64,000 bases of DNA, taken from positions 682,001-746,000 of the forward strand of contig NZ_CAKLDM010000002.1 of assembly GCF_921294215.1 (NCBI RefSeq), in the 5' to 3' direction. Positions 8,609 through 17,798 of the stretch are shown piece by piece. The notes under the pieces were generated by a model, which saw nothing but the letters and a program-made list of their open reading frames with translations, was not told where the DNA came from and searched no databases. The translations under genes and the position numbers were made by a program. Source of the stretch: Vibrio marisflavi CECT 7928. GTDB lineage: Bacteria; Pseudomonadota; Gammaproteobacteria; Enterobacterales; Vibrionaceae. Each line of letters begins with the position of its first letter. Positions within the stretch are counted from its first letter, which is position 1.

Positions 8609-11600
8609 CTAGTGGAAGTCTCGCGAGCGACTTACTAACTTATCTAGGTAGTGGGTCAGGTCTGTTAGCTTACCAGCGATGATATGTGTGACTTCTCCTT
8701 CTCTTTCTAAAATACCTTGAACTTTTAAAATTTTAGCCGCCATATAAGCTTGTTTTTGAGCTCTGGCAGTCGCTTTCCAAACTACAACATTCATATTCCC
8801 TGTGTCGTCTTCTAACGTAAAAAATGTTACGCCTGCTGCGGTACCTGGAGATTGCTTTCCTGTCACAACGCCTATTATTGTCACGAGTGAGCGGTGCCTT
8901 TTTTCAATTAGCTGTTTCATTCGAGTGAAGCGCCCAAGTTGATAGGTTTCATCCAGAAGCTGTATTGGGTGTTTTTCTAGTGACAAGCCAATGGTTGCGT
9001 AATCTTCAAGCAAGTTATCGATTTCAGAAGGCGTATGTAAAAAAGGAGAGTTGCTCGTCTCTTGAGCCTGAAAAAGAGGTAACTCAGAAACAGAGTCCAT
9101 CATGGACCAGCGAGCTTGGTAGCGATCTAGATTAAAGCAACGCATCGCTCCGGCGGAAGCTAGACGCTCAATATCCAATTTAGTCAATCCTATATGTTTA
9201 AGCTCGCTCGGGTTTTGGTAGCCACTCTTCGGGCGAGAACGTAATAGAAACTGGCTTGATGTATGATTGAAGCCTTTAACTTGCCTTAGCCCAAGTTGAA
9301 TAGCGAAGCCTTGGTTGTGTGGCACGACATGATGATCGTATTGAGACCGATTAACACAAACCGGAAAAATGCTGATCTTGTGTCTGCGAGCATCTTGAAC
9401 CAGTTGAGAAGCGCTATAAAACCCCATAGGTAAGCTGTTGATCAGTGAGGTATAAAAAGCATGGGGATAGTAATATTTGAGCCATGAAGAGCAGTACGCA
9501 AGCACGGCAAAAGATGCTGAATGGCTTTCAGGAAATCCGTATTCCCCAAACCCACAAATTTGGTCGTAAATACGTTCCGCAAAATCCTGCTGATAGCCAC
9601 GCTCTAACATGCCATTAATCAGTTTGTGTTTGAATTTAGTGAGATCGCCCGTTTTCTTCCAAGCCGCCATCGCTCGACGTAGCTTGTCTGCCTCTCCGCC
9701 ACTAAAGCCTGCAGCAACCATAGCTAACTTAATCACTTGCTCTTGAAAGATCGGGACTCCCAATGTTTTGGCTAGCACCTCTTTGACTTCTTCAGAGGGA
9801 TATGTGACGAGCTCTTGTTTATTACGTCTTTTAAGAAAAGGGTGAACCATATCGCCTTGAATAGGGCCGGGACGGACAATCGCTATTTGTATCACTAGGT
9901 CATAATAGCAAGCAGGTTTGAGGCGAGGCAGCATACTCATTTGCGCTCTAGACTCAATCTGAAACACGCCGATAGTGTCGGCTTTTTGAATCATCCGATA
10001 AACATTTGGATCATCTTGTCTTCGGGTAATTTCCGCTATGGAGAGTTGCTCGCCATGATGCTTTTCTATTAATGAAAAGCACTTGCGAATAGCCGTCAAC
10101 ATACCCAAAGCAAGTACGTCCACTTTGAGTAAAGAGAGGCTTTCTAAGTCGTCTTTGTCCCATTGAATCACGGTTCTCTCTGCCATAGAGGCATTTTCAA
10201 CAGGCACCAATTCATACAGAGGACCTGCTGAAATCACAAACCCGCCTACATGCTGTGAAAGGTGGCGGGGAAACCCCATGATCTCGCCAACCAAGCGTAT
10301 AAATTGCTGCCCCTTTAACGAATCTGGTTGAATGCCAAGATCGACTAGTTGTTTTGTCCAGCTGTATTCTCTGTCTCGACGATTTACGTTCTTGATAAAA
10401 AAGTTAAGCTGTTCTTCAGCAATGCCGAGTGCTTTACCTACTTCTCTTAAAGCACTTTTAAAGCGGTAAGTAATAACAGTTGCAGCCAATGCTGCTCGCT
10501 CTCGGCCATATTTTTGATAGATGTACTGGATGACTTCTTCACGTCTTTCGTGCTCGAAGTCGACGTCGATATCGGGCGGTTCATCGCGTTCTTCACTGAT
10601 GAAACGTTCAAAAAGTACCGAGATCTGTCTTGGGTCAACTGAAGTGATTTCTAGGCAATAGCAGACGATAGAGTTGGCCGCTGAACCTCTTCCTTGATAG
10701 AGAATACCTTTCTTTTTGGCAAACATTACAATGTCGTGGATGGTCAAAAAATAAAACGGATAGTTAAGTTTTTCGATTAATACCAGTTCTTTCTCTATCG
10801 TTTGCAGAATATCCTTAGGAACTCCCTGTGGGAATCGCAACTGTTTGCCTTGCTCTACTAACTGCCGCAAATATTCCATGGGTGTTTTACCATCGGGAAT
10901 TAACTCGCTTGGGTATTCATATCGCAGTGCACCTAAATTGAACTCACAAAGATTAGCAATGTAGAGTGTTTCCTTGATCCACTCATCAGGAAATAGTTTG
11001 TTTAATTTGTTGATTGGTCGAAGGCTACGTTCGGAGTTACTTAATAGCTCTTGGCCGATATGTTCGACATTTTTACCCGCTTTAATTGCAGTGAGTACAT
11101 GTTGTAAAGGTAAGCGCTCTGGAGAGTGCATCAACACGCCACCGCAAGCACATATCGGTAGAGAGAGCTCATTTGCCAGTGTTTGGCAATGCTGAATATA
11201 GTCATGTTCTGAGCCAGTGAGGTGACGTTGAATACCTAGCCATAGCCGACTTCGATGGTATTGAGCGAGCCAGCTTCCCCACTTATTATCAAACTTCTGA
11301 TAACAGGGAAGCCAGATAACCAAGCAATGTTGCACAGACATGAGATCCCACTCTGATAACTGGTACTGTCCTTTGTCGGCACGCCTTCGCGCATTAGTAA
11401 TAATCCGGCACAACTCGGCATAAGCAACTCGGTTTGGGCATAGCAAAACTACTTGGCACTCTTGGTTTAGCCAAAACATACTGCCGATAATTTGTTTGAT
11501 TGAAAGCTGGTGCTGTTCGATTGCAGTATGAGCTCGAACAACACCTGCTAGTGAGCACTCATCGGTGATGGCAATGGCCGAATAATTTAGGCAATCTGCT

Positions 11601-11707
11601 TGGGTAACCAGCTCTTCTGCATGGGAAGCACCGGTAAGAAAAGAGAAATTACTTTGGCAAAACAGCTCGGCATACAAGCCTTGTTTTTGCTTAACTGAAG
11701 TAGCCAT
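8609..11707 (-). CDS. dnaE2: error-prone DNA polymerase III alpha subunit DnaE2 (ImuC)
   Basis: Second C-family polymerase of the SOS mutasome, which extends past lesions with ImuA and ImuB. 1032 residues: N-terminal PHP domain (about 10-215), a polymerase core with the catalytic aspartates in PPDIDVDFEHER (about 375-385), a helix-hairpin-helix region, and a C-terminal OB fold near TIIGVVTGKQSPG. The length fits the family and is shorter than replicative DnaE, as expected without the tau-binding end. The start overlaps the end of imuB by 17 nt, so the genes are translationally linked. Expression should follow the LexA box before imuA. Confidence 0.95.
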   Translation of the reverse strand: MATSVKQKQGLYAELFCQSNFSFLTGASHAEELVTQADCLNYSAIAITDECSLAGVVRAHTAIEQHQLSIKQIIGSMFWLNQECQVVLLCPNRVAYAELCRIITNARRRADKGQYQLSEWDLMSVQHCLVIWLPCYQKFDNKWGSWLAQYHRSRLWLGIQRHLTGSEHDYIQHCQTLANELSLPICACGGVLMHSPERLPLQHVLTAIKAGKNVEHIGQELLSNSERSLRPINKLNKLFPDEWIKETLYIANLCEFNLGALRYEYPSELIPDGKTPMEYLRQLVEQGKQLRFPQGVPKDILQTIEKELVLIEKLNYPFYFLTIHDIVMFAKKKGILYQGRGSAANSIVCYCLEITSVDPRQISVLFERFISEERDEPPDIDVDFEHERREEVIQYIYQKYGRERAALAATVITYRFKSALREVGKALGIAEEQLNFFIKNVNRRDREYSWTKQLVDLGIQPDSLKGQQFIRLVGEIMGFPRHLSQHVGGFVISAGPLYELVPVENASMAERTVIQWDKDDLESLSLLKVDVLALGMLTAIRKCFSLIEKHHGEQLSIAEITRRQDDPNVYRMIQKADTIGVFQIESRAQMSMLPRLKPACYYDLVIQIAIVRPGPIQGDMVHPFLKRRNKQELVTYPSEEVKEVLAKTLGVPIFQEQVIKLAMVAAGFSGGEADKLRRAMAAWKKTGDLTKFKHKLINGMLERGYQQDFAERIYDQICGFGEYGFPESHSASFAVLAYCSSWLKYYYPHAFYTSLINSLPMGFYSASQLVQDARRHKISIFPVCVNRSQYDHHVVPHNQGFAIQLGLRQVKGFNHTSSQFLLRSRPKSGYQNPSELKHIGLTKLDIERLASAGAMRCFNLDRYQARWSMMDSVSELPLFQAQETSNSPFLHTPSEIDNLLEDYATIGLSLEKHPIQLLDETYQLGRFTRMKQLIEKRHRSLVTIIGVVTGKQSPGTAAGVTFFTLEDDTGNMNVVVWKATARAQKQAYMAAKILKVQGILEREGEVTHIIAGKLTDLTHYLDKLVSRSRDFH

Positions 11708-13109
11708 GTAAATACCACTGCTGTTTTAGATTGCGAAATACCCAAAGCCATTGACCTGAAGCATTACGCGCGACAAAGTAGTCACGAACTATCTCATTAC
11801 CATCCCACCAGCCAGTGACCAGTCTCTCTGGACCATAAATAATTCGAGCTTTTTGGTGCAGCCTTTTGGGGGTGGGCAATAGAAAGCTAGGACGTAAGCG
11901 ATTTATATTACTGGACTTTCCTAAGGGTAATACGGGAGTCTGCAAGGAAGCTGGGTTGTATAGATATGTTGCGTGCTCAGGCCTAGGATCGCCGCTGAGA
12001 GCAACTTTTTGTACTTTATCTGCCCCTAACTTTGCTTGTAGATAAGAAACTAACTCAAGTTCATTTTGCTGCTCGTGCCGTTTCGAGAACAAGTCAGAAT
12101 TGGTCGCTTGCATTTCTCCCGTTCGGGATGTTTCTAACGTTAGGCCTTGTACAGGGCTCTTCAAGGTCAGTGATTCCAGTGATAATTGGCAAAGAGTCTG
12201 CCATTTGGCGGCTTTATCATAACCACAAGCAGAAGTGAAGGTGATAGCATTTGGGGGCGAATCTCTTAAGTGCAGTGAGAGCTGCAACTCATACGCGACT
12301 CGATTTCTAGGCCTAAGAAAATGTTCTAAACGAGTGAGTAGGATGGCTAGGGGCTTTTCTAGCCATTGCACATTATTAATATCAAACAGCAGCTCTAAAT
12401 CGCTTTCAAAGTGTTCAGGTGGAGTGTAAAAGTCGATAACGTGTTTAAATTGCCCTGTTAGCTTTCCAATGTAGTTAACCAGTTCTATATCGAATCGGCG
12501 AGCGATATCGGGTAGAGGAATAGCAAGTAGATCACCAACGGTTTTGACTCCTAGGCGTTGCAAAAGCTCTAAGTGTTTTTGTGTTATATCGGCCTCTGAT
12601 ATCGGCTGATGTTTGATCTGCTCTAAAATACTGCTTCTTTCATGTAGCAATTGATTATTCGCAGCTTGAGCAAGCAGTTGAGCGGAAAGTGGTGAAAAGC
12701 CTGTAGCAAAGTGATAGGCCATATTCAGCCCATCCAGGGAATGAGTTAGAACTTGCCAATAGCTTTCTAGTCCTTGGTAAAGAGTCAACATATCAGTGGC
12801 TTTCAGCAATATACCTTGTGGTGGAGATAGCATGATATCGGCAGTAATCAAATACAGCTTTTGAGCTATTTCCTGTAGGGCTTTTATTTCTACTTGATGA
12901 TCATAAGGGTGGACCTTAAGGTTTGAGCAAAGCGTAGCCGCACTACCTAGCCCCATATCCAGTAGAATACCTTGCTCTAAAGCAACTGAATTTGCTTGCA
13001 CAATACGGTGTGTTTTGTCATCCACTATCGCGATAGGTTGCCCGCCATGTTCAGCAAACAAACTATCTAATTGCAAGGTTGGAAAGTGTAAATAGAGCCA
13101 CAACTGCAT
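11691..13109 (-). CDS. imuB: ImuB, inactive Y-family polymerase-like mutasome subunit
   Basis: 472 residues with the Y-family (DinB/UmuC) fold beginning MQLWLYLHFPTLQLD. The usual metal-binding acidic residues of an active Y polymerase are missing from the N-terminal palm, as is typical for ImuB, which acts as a hub binding the beta clamp and recruiting DnaE2. A short polar segment then leads to a C-terminal part of about 100 residues (RLRPSFLLPTPKRLH onward) ending in GQWLWVFRNLKQQWYLHG. It begins 2 nt after imuA ends and overlaps dnaE2. Confidence 0.92.
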   Translation of the reverse strand: MQLWLYLHFPTLQLDSLFAEHGGQPIAIVDDKTHRIVQANSVALEQGILLDMGLGSAATLCSNLKVHPYDHQVEIKALQEIAQKLYLITADIMLSPPQGILLKATDMLTLYQGLESYWQVLTHSLDGLNMAYHFATGFSPLSAQLLAQAANNQLLHERSSILEQIKHQPISEADITQKHLELLQRLGVKTVGDLLAIPLPDIARRFDIELVNYIGKLTGQFKHVIDFYTPPEHFESDLELLFDINNVQWLEKPLAILLTRLEHFLRPRNRVAYELQLSLHLRDSPPNAITFTSACGYDKAAKWQTLCQLSLESLTLKSPVQGLTLETSRTGEMQATNSDLFSKRHEQQNELELVSYLQAKLGADKVQKVALSGDPRPEHATYLYNPASLQTPVLPLGKSSNINRLRPSFLLPTPKRLHQKARIIYGPERLVTGWWDGNEIVRDYFVARNASGQWLWVFRNLKQQWYLHGYFS

Positions 13110-13111
13110 CG

Positions 13112-13774
13112 TTACCCCAGCTTTCTAAATTCTGATAATTCATTTTGGGGCAACTGTGATAATGAGAATGTATTCATACCAAGAAGAAATCGGCCTTGTG
13201 GCCAGCCGCCTTTACGTTTTGTAATCTCAACTTCTAGCCCTGTGATATGTGGCTGTAATGTCATGCTTAAGCTGACAGGTAAAGATAGAGTGTTACTAGC
13301 ATTGCCTTTAAATATGAACTGTAAACATTCTCCTTGTTCGCTGGCTATTTGGAGCCGCCTTATATGATGGATACTCAGGTTCTTTTGCCATAACAAAACA
13401 TGACTGCACGCTCCGCTTTTTAAACATTTTTCGGCCGCCCACAGTGCGTCATTGGTGTGTTTTGGCGAAACAATCAGAATATTGTCTAAGTTGAGATCTT
13501 CAGAGAGAAGTTGTTCTGCACATGGCTTGCCTGGTGGTTGTATAAATACAACCATTCTATTGCTTCTGTGTGTTTTGATATGAGGCCACAGTAAGCGCAA
13601 TTCACCAATACTAGGGGATGATTTTATCTCGATGACACCGGACGAAGGAAACCCACCGCCTAGCTGCTCATCTAGAGTATGGAACCCTGTTGATTGCAGC
13701 TTCATGGGGTCTGGAGTATAAGATCCTTGCCAGATCAATTGCTTAGTTCTGAGTCGGTTTATAAGTTCATGCAT
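13112..13774 (-). CDS. imuA: ImuA, RecA/SulA-like mutasome protein
   Basis: First gene of the imuA-imuB-dnaE2 operon. 220 residues: after an N-terminal lead (MHELINRLRTK) comes a RecA-like core starting STGFHTLDEQLGGGFPSSGVIEI. The Walker-type P-loop is degenerate (SSPSIGELRLLWP), which is usual for ImuA. The family interacts with RecA and ImuB during SOS mutagenesis. The ATG lies 10 nt from a perfect LexA palindrome. Confidence 0.9.
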   Translation of the reverse strand: MHELINRLRTKQLIWQGSYTPDPMKLQSTGFHTLDEQLGGGFPSSGVIEIKSSPSIGELRLLWPHIKTHRSNRMVVFIQPPGKPCAEQLLSEDLNLDNILIVSPKHTNDALWAAEKCLKSGACSHVLLWQKNLSIHHIRRLQIASEQGECLQFIFKGNASNTLSLPVSLSMTLQPHITGLEVEITKRKGGWPQGRFLLGMNTFSLSQLPQNELSEFRKLG

Positions 13775-13784
13775 AAAAAATTAC

Positions 13785-13800
13785 CTGTATATATATACAG
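13785..13800. promoter_or_regulatory. LexA box (SOS operator) of imuA-imuB-dnaE2
   Basis: CTGTATATATATACAG is a fully symmetric match to the gammaproteobacterial LexA consensus CTGT-N8-ACAG. It lies 10 bp before the imuA start codon, so bound LexA should block both promoter and initiation region. Confidence 0.95.
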
Positions 13801-13847
13801 TATAATAAACACAAAAAAGGTTGCAATAGGGAGTTGCGATCGAGGTG

Positions 13848-14624
13848 TTAGGAAATGAGTGAGCCGGTTAAATTGAAAGGAATCGCCACATTGAGTAATT
13901 TGGGAGTGGGTAATGACTCATCTCTCTTCTGCCGAGCAAGAACATAATCATGCTCAGAGATACGATTGTTCAGCATGATGTTGTCGGACTTTTGTATCTG
14001 TACAGTTGAGCATATCTCAGGTTCTTCATGTTCATTTGGATAGTCGTGACACAAATAAACCTTTGTAGTATCACCTAGACGGAATAGAGCCATGATGGAG
14101 TTATATTGTGATTCTGCGCTACCTTCTGGGAAATCTGCTCTACCAGTCCCTCGCTTTGGTGAGAATAAAGTGTCACCGACAAAAATATTGTTGCCAATTT
14201 TATATGTGATATCTGTTGGGGTATGACCCGGAGTTTCTATAATTTCAATTTCTTCGTTGCCAAATTTAAGCGTCATATTTTGGTTTAACAATATATCAAA
14301 TGACATGATAGGCTTTCCTTTGCACAAGCCTTCCCATTGGCGATAAACATCATTGATACGTTCACTAATACCGATTTGCCCACCAACTTCTGCTTGTAAC
14401 GATTTAGCGCCAGATAGATGATCGGCGTGAATATGTGTTTCGAGAATGTATTTGACGTTGAGGGACTGGTGTTGGATAGACTGAATAATTTGTTTTAAAT
14501 ACGCATCATCAATCGAGCCATCAGAATAGCCTAAAACAGGATCAATCACGGCAGCTTGAGTACTGCTAGAAACTAGATAAGTTAACGTACCAGTCGGCCG
14601 ATGAAAAAATGGTTGAACCTTCAT
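13848..14624 (-). CDS. MBL-fold hydrolase, persulfide-dioxygenase (ETHE1/Blh)-like
   Basis: 258 residues of metallo-beta-lactamase fold. Metal-binding motifs are THIHADHL (about residues 63-70), the GHTP histidine, the GDTLF aspartate and the late CHDYP histidine. The ETHE1/Blh-type signature GTGRADFP and the early SSTQAAVIDPVLGY point to the persulfide dioxygenase branch, which oxidises glutathione persulfide to sulfite, rather than glyoxalase II. No BigR-type regulator or rhodanese is adjacent. It is leftward with only 73 bp and no hairpin before imuA, so some read-through into the SOS operon is possible. Confidence 0.78.
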   Translation of the reverse strand: MKVQPFFHRPTGTLTYLVSSSTQAAVIDPVLGYSDGSIDDAYLKQIIQSIQHQSLNVKYILETHIHADHLSGAKSLQAEVGGQIGISERINDVYRQWEGLCKGKPIMSFDILLNQNMTLKFGNEEIEIIETPGHTPTDITYKIGNNIFVGDTLFSPKRGTGRADFPEGSAESQYNSIMALFRLGDTTKVYLCHDYPNEHEEPEICSTVQIQKSDNIMLNNRISEHDYVLARQKRDESLPTPKLLNVAIPFNLTGSLIS

Positions 14625-15005
14625 CTACATTCCTTTTTTACACTTGGAATAGTAATAGAATAGTCATTAATCCTCTGTATATACCACTCTTAGTATCGAG
14701 ACTGTGGCGATGCTTAAAGTTATACAAAACCAGCTGATATTAAGAATGCGTGACTGTAAACGTATGGTTATTTGGCGGGAGCTTACCTATAGGCGCATGA
14801 TTATGTGCTTGAGATCACTAATGCTTTCTTCACTACGCACAGTTTTACTAAAAAATTTGAGTGTTATGCTTCGATATGCGTATTTTTAACTACACTTACC
14901 GTTGGCTGACCACAGAGTGTCTCAGTGATAGCATCATTGGCAATGTGGAGGCTTTTAATCGAGGGTAAGAGTATTATTTACTAAAAGTGCTGCGAGGGTT
15001 ATGTA
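14625..15005. other. intergenic region between divergent MBL and binding-protein genes
   Basis: 381 bp. The MBL gene promoter should lie near 14640-14700 and the binding-protein promoter near 14900-14990. A half-good CRP-like match TGTGCTTGAGATCACT is at 14804-14819. A 61-codon frame at 14704-14889 lacks a ribosome site and recognisable content and is not called as a gene. Confidence 0.4.
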
Positions 15006-15719
15006 GTGAAAAACTTCATACTGGCTGTATTCTTTTTGTTCTCTATTAGTGCTATTGCTCAAGAGCTCACCCTTGTTACCGCTGAAATTCCACCCTACTC
15101 AATGGTTGAGAATGGCGTTCAAACGGGAGTGACTGTTGATGTAGTAAAAGAGATGGCTCGCAGGGTTGGTCAAAGTGACGAGTTTCAATTTCTTCCGTGG
15201 GCAAGAGCCCAAAATAAAGCCTCACAAAACAATGCCTACGGTATCACACCATTATCCCGAACCCCGCACAGAGAAGACAAATATACTTGGGTTGCCCCCA
15301 TACCCGAAATCAATAACGACTATGTTCTTGTTTCCTTAGATAAAAATCTCAACATTAACAAGCTGGAAGATATCATTGGCCTTTCTGTTGGTGTGCAACG
15401 TGGAACGCCAGCGCAGCGTTTACTTGAAAAAGCCGGATTTGACGATATTCAGACCGTTACTTATGAAGAGCAGAATGTAGAAAAACTTCGTAAAGGGCGG
15501 ATTAAACTTTGGGCTATTCCACGGTTAGTCGGCAAGTATGTATACAAAAACAATGGGTACAATCCAGATGAGCTGATTTTTGGTTACGTGTTGTCTAGGC
15601 CAATTATCTACTTCGCAGCATCGAAAGATATTTCAGATCTTGAGATTAAAAGGTGGAAACAAGCTCTAAACTCAATGCGTGACGATGGGACATTCGAAAA
15701 AATCATTTCCAAATACTGA
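15006..15719 (+). CDS. periplasmic amino-acid-type solute-binding protein (orphan)
   Basis: 237 residues with a signal peptide (MKNFILAVFFLFSISAIAQ, cleavage after IAQ or nearby), then the type-II periplasmic binding fold of the SBP_bac_3 family: LTLVTAEIPPYSMVENG and GVTVDVVKEMARRVG form lobe I, and SVGVQRGTPAQRLLE begins the ligand-clamping segment. It starts with GTG after GAGGG. No ABC permease or ATPase is next to it, so it may be an orphan binding or sensor-like protein, as is frequent in Vibrio; substrate unknown. A hairpin follows. Confidence 0.82.
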   Translation: MKNFILAVFFLFSISAIAQELTLVTAEIPPYSMVENGVQTGVTVDVVKEMARRVGQSDEFQFLPWARAQNKASQNNAYGITPLSRTPHREDKYTWVAPIPEINNDYVLVSLDKNLNINKLEDIIGLSVGVQRGTPAQRLLEKAGFDDIQTVTYEEQNVEKLRKGRIKLWAIPRLVGKYVYKNNGYNPDELIFGYVLSRPIIYFAASKDISDLEIKRWKQALNSMRDDGTFEKIISKY

Positions 15720-15748
15720 GAAACTTACTCAGCATATTTCAAAATCAA

Positions 15749-15776
15749 TAAGGTGCTACATTTTTGCAGCACCTTA
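15749..15776. terminator. hairpin between convergent binding-protein and yciK genes
   Basis: TAAGGTGCT (15749-15757) pairs with AGCACCTTA (15768-15776) across a 10-nt loop between two convergent stop codons. No long T run on either side, so termination strength is uncertain. Confidence 0.6.
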
Positions 15777-15803
15777 AATGACCTTTCAAATAAGTAAACT
15801 CAA

Positions 15804-16547
15804 TTACTTTTTCGGTTGAGCATCAATGCATTGACCATTGACCTCTTTACCTTCAGGTGCCATTAAATAGACATAAAGTGGAATGATGTCTTGAGGTGTT
15901 TTTAATGTGTTCGAATCTTCTGCGGGGTAAGCTTGCGCTCGCATACTTGTACGAGTCGCTCCCGGGTTGATGGCATTAACACGAATAGGTGTATCACTCA
16001 ATTCATCGGCTAATACTTGCATCATTCCTTCGGTGGCAAACTTAGAGATAGAGTAGCTACCCCAGAAAGCTCGACCTTGGTGGCCAACGCTAGATGATGT
16101 AAAGATAATTCGTGAGTCTTCAGATTTACGCATCAATGGAATGAGTGCTTGTGTCATCAAAAACTGAGATTTAACGTTGATTTGCATGACGTCATCAAAT
16201 GTAGCTTCATCGATTTGATCAAAAGGGCTTAAAACGCCAAGCATACCAGCATTATGTAATACACCATCAAGGCGACCGAATTGCCCTTCAATGGTTTCGA
16301 CCATATCTACATAATTTTGCTTGCTGGCTCCCTTCATATCCAAAGGGACAATGGCAGGAGTAGGGTAACCTGCGGCCTCTATTTCATCATAGGTTTGTTC
16401 GAGCTTTTTCACCGTGCGGCCAAGAAGAATCACAGTTGCACCATGCTCGGCATAACTAAGAGCGGCTTGTTTTCCAATGCCAGCGCCAGCGCCAGTTATC
16501 AAAATAATTTTGTCTTTAAGTGCATTTTCAGATACTGAGTAGTTCAA
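15804..16547 (-). CDS. yciK: YciK-family short-chain dehydrogenase/reductase
   Basis: 247-residue NAD(P)-dependent SDR oxidoreductase with the cofactor loop TGAGAGIGK (about residues 20-28), HNAGMLG, and catalytic Ser/Tyr/Lys in SSSVGHQGRAFWGSYSISK. The sequence matches E. coli YciK, whose substrate is not firmly known. I place the start at a TTG (16547): AAGGA sits about 8 nt upstream, and the result begins MNYSVSENALKDKIIL, aligning residue for residue with YciK's MHYQPKQDLLNDRIIL. An ATG three codons earlier overlaps that ribosome site. It is divergent from sohB, also a TTG start. Confidence 0.9.
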   Translation of the reverse strand: MNYSVSENALKDKIILITGAGAGIGKQAALSYAEHGATVILLGRTVKKLEQTYDEIEAAGYPTPAIVPLDMKGASKQNYVDMVETIEGQFGRLDGVLHNAGMLGVLSPFDQIDEATFDDVMQINVKSQFLMTQALIPLMRKSEDSRIIFTSSSVGHQGRAFWGSYSISKFATEGMMQVLADELSDTPIRVNAINPGATRTSMRAQAYPAEDSNTLKTPQDIIPLYVYLMAPEGKEVNGQCIDAQPKK

Positions 16548-16736
16548 TGTAAGCATCCTTAGAAGTAGAATAAGAGCTTTTAGATATAAAGAGTGCGAGT
16601 GGAGCAGTATTAAGCTCACCGCATTTCCGTTCTCTTCAATCTAAAGGCTTAACAAATCACGAGTGGAATTTAAATTGAGCAAGATAATTTCACTTGGGTG
16701 TACAATACACTAAATCATTCTATTGGGGATATTACA

Positions 16737-17798
16737 TTGGAATTTTTGTTGGATTACGGGCTATTTTTGGCCAAAATCGCGACTGTTGTAATCGCGATTA
16801 TTGCGATTTTAGTAATTGTTAAAGGATTAGGTGGAAGAAGTGGTGCAGCAAAAGGTGAGTTGGAAGTTACAAACCTTACCGAACAACACAAACAAACCGT
16901 TGAGCAGTTAGAACATCATTTGCACGATGAAGCTTTCATTAAAGCTCGTGACAAAGCTGAGAAGAAAAGCGAGAAAGAGAAAAATAAGACTCGCGAAAAA
17001 GAAGTTAAGAAAGCCGCGAAAGAGGGGGCATTAGATACCAAACGGGAACCGCATCTGTTTGTGCTTGATTTCAACGGCAGTATAGACGCGAAAGAAGTGT
17101 CTTCATTACGTGAAGAAGTGACTGCTATATTAGCAGTAGCCCGAGACGGTGATGAAGTATTGCTTCGCCTTGAGTCTGGCGGTGGCATGGTTCATGGCTA
17201 TGGATTGGCGTCATCCCAATTAGATCGATTAAAAAATGCAAACTTACCGCTAACGATTGCTGTCGATAAAGTGGCTGCAAGCGGTGGCTATATGATGGCT
17301 TGTATCGCAGATAAAATAGTTTCAGCTCCTTTTGCTATTGTGGGCTCCATCGGTGTTATCGCGCAGATTCCAAACTTTAATAAGCTTTTGAAAAAACATG
17401 ATATTGAATTCGAGCAACTGACTGCGGGTGAATATAAGCGTACGTTGACGATGTTTGGTGAAAACAGCGATAAGGCTCGCGATAAATTCAAGCAAGAACT
17501 CGAAGAAACTCATGGCTTGTTCAAAAACTTTATCCGTGACCATCGCCCAGATCTAGAATTAGACAAAGTCGCGACAGGTGAGCACTGGTACGGTACGCAG
17601 GCTAAAGATCTAGGTCTAGTTGATGATATCAAAACATCAGATGATATCGTCGTGGAAGCATGTAAAGATAAAACAGTATTGTCCGTTCGCTACGTTCGTA
17701 AGAAAAAGCTGGCTGATAAATTGGTTGGCACGGCAAGCAATGTTGCCGATGGGGTTCTGCTTAAACTCGCAAGCAGAGGTCAAAGGCCTATCGTTTAA
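16737..17798 (+). CDS. sohB: SohB inner-membrane S49-family peptidase
   Basis: 353 residues, close to E. coli SohB (349). One N-terminal membrane helix (about 5-35), a basic coiled-coil-like segment rich in Lys and Glu (about 75-105), then the S49 serine peptidase domain with the nucleophile Ser in KVAASGGYMMA (near residue 180) and the Lys base near residue 233 in EYKRTLTMFGE. Multicopy sohB suppresses htrA loss in E. coli, hence a role in envelope protein quality control. The TTG start at 16737 gives MEFLLDYGLFLAKI, matching E. coli MELLSEYGLFLAKI, with GGGG upstream; an ATG at 16698 would add 13 unrelated residues. Confidence 0.95.
   Translation: MEFLLDYGLFLAKIATVVIAIIAILVIVKGLGGRSGAAKGELEVTNLTEQHKQTVEQLEHHLHDEAFIKARDKAEKKSEKEKNKTREKEVKKAAKEGALDTKREPHLFVLDFNGSIDAKEVSSLREEVTAILAVARDGDEVLLRLESGGGMVHGYGLASSQLDRLKNANLPLTIAVDKVAASGGYMMACIADKIVSAPFAIVGSIGVIAQIPNFNKLLKKHDIEFEQLTAGEYKRTLTMFGENSDKARDKFKQELEETHGLFKNFIRDHRPDLELDKVATGEHWYGTQAKDLGLVDDIKTSDDIVVEACKDKTVLSVRYVRKKKLADKLVGTASNVADGVLLKLASRGQRPIV

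Noticed and set aside
14804..14819. CRP-like TGTGCTTGAGATCACT upstream of the solute-binding protein
   Set aside because: The dyad is imperfect and it lies about 200 bp before the start codon; matches of this quality occur by chance.
14704..14889. 61-codon rightward frame between the MBL and binding-protein genes
   Set aside because: No ribosome site, basic low-quality composition, and overlap with the expected promoter region.
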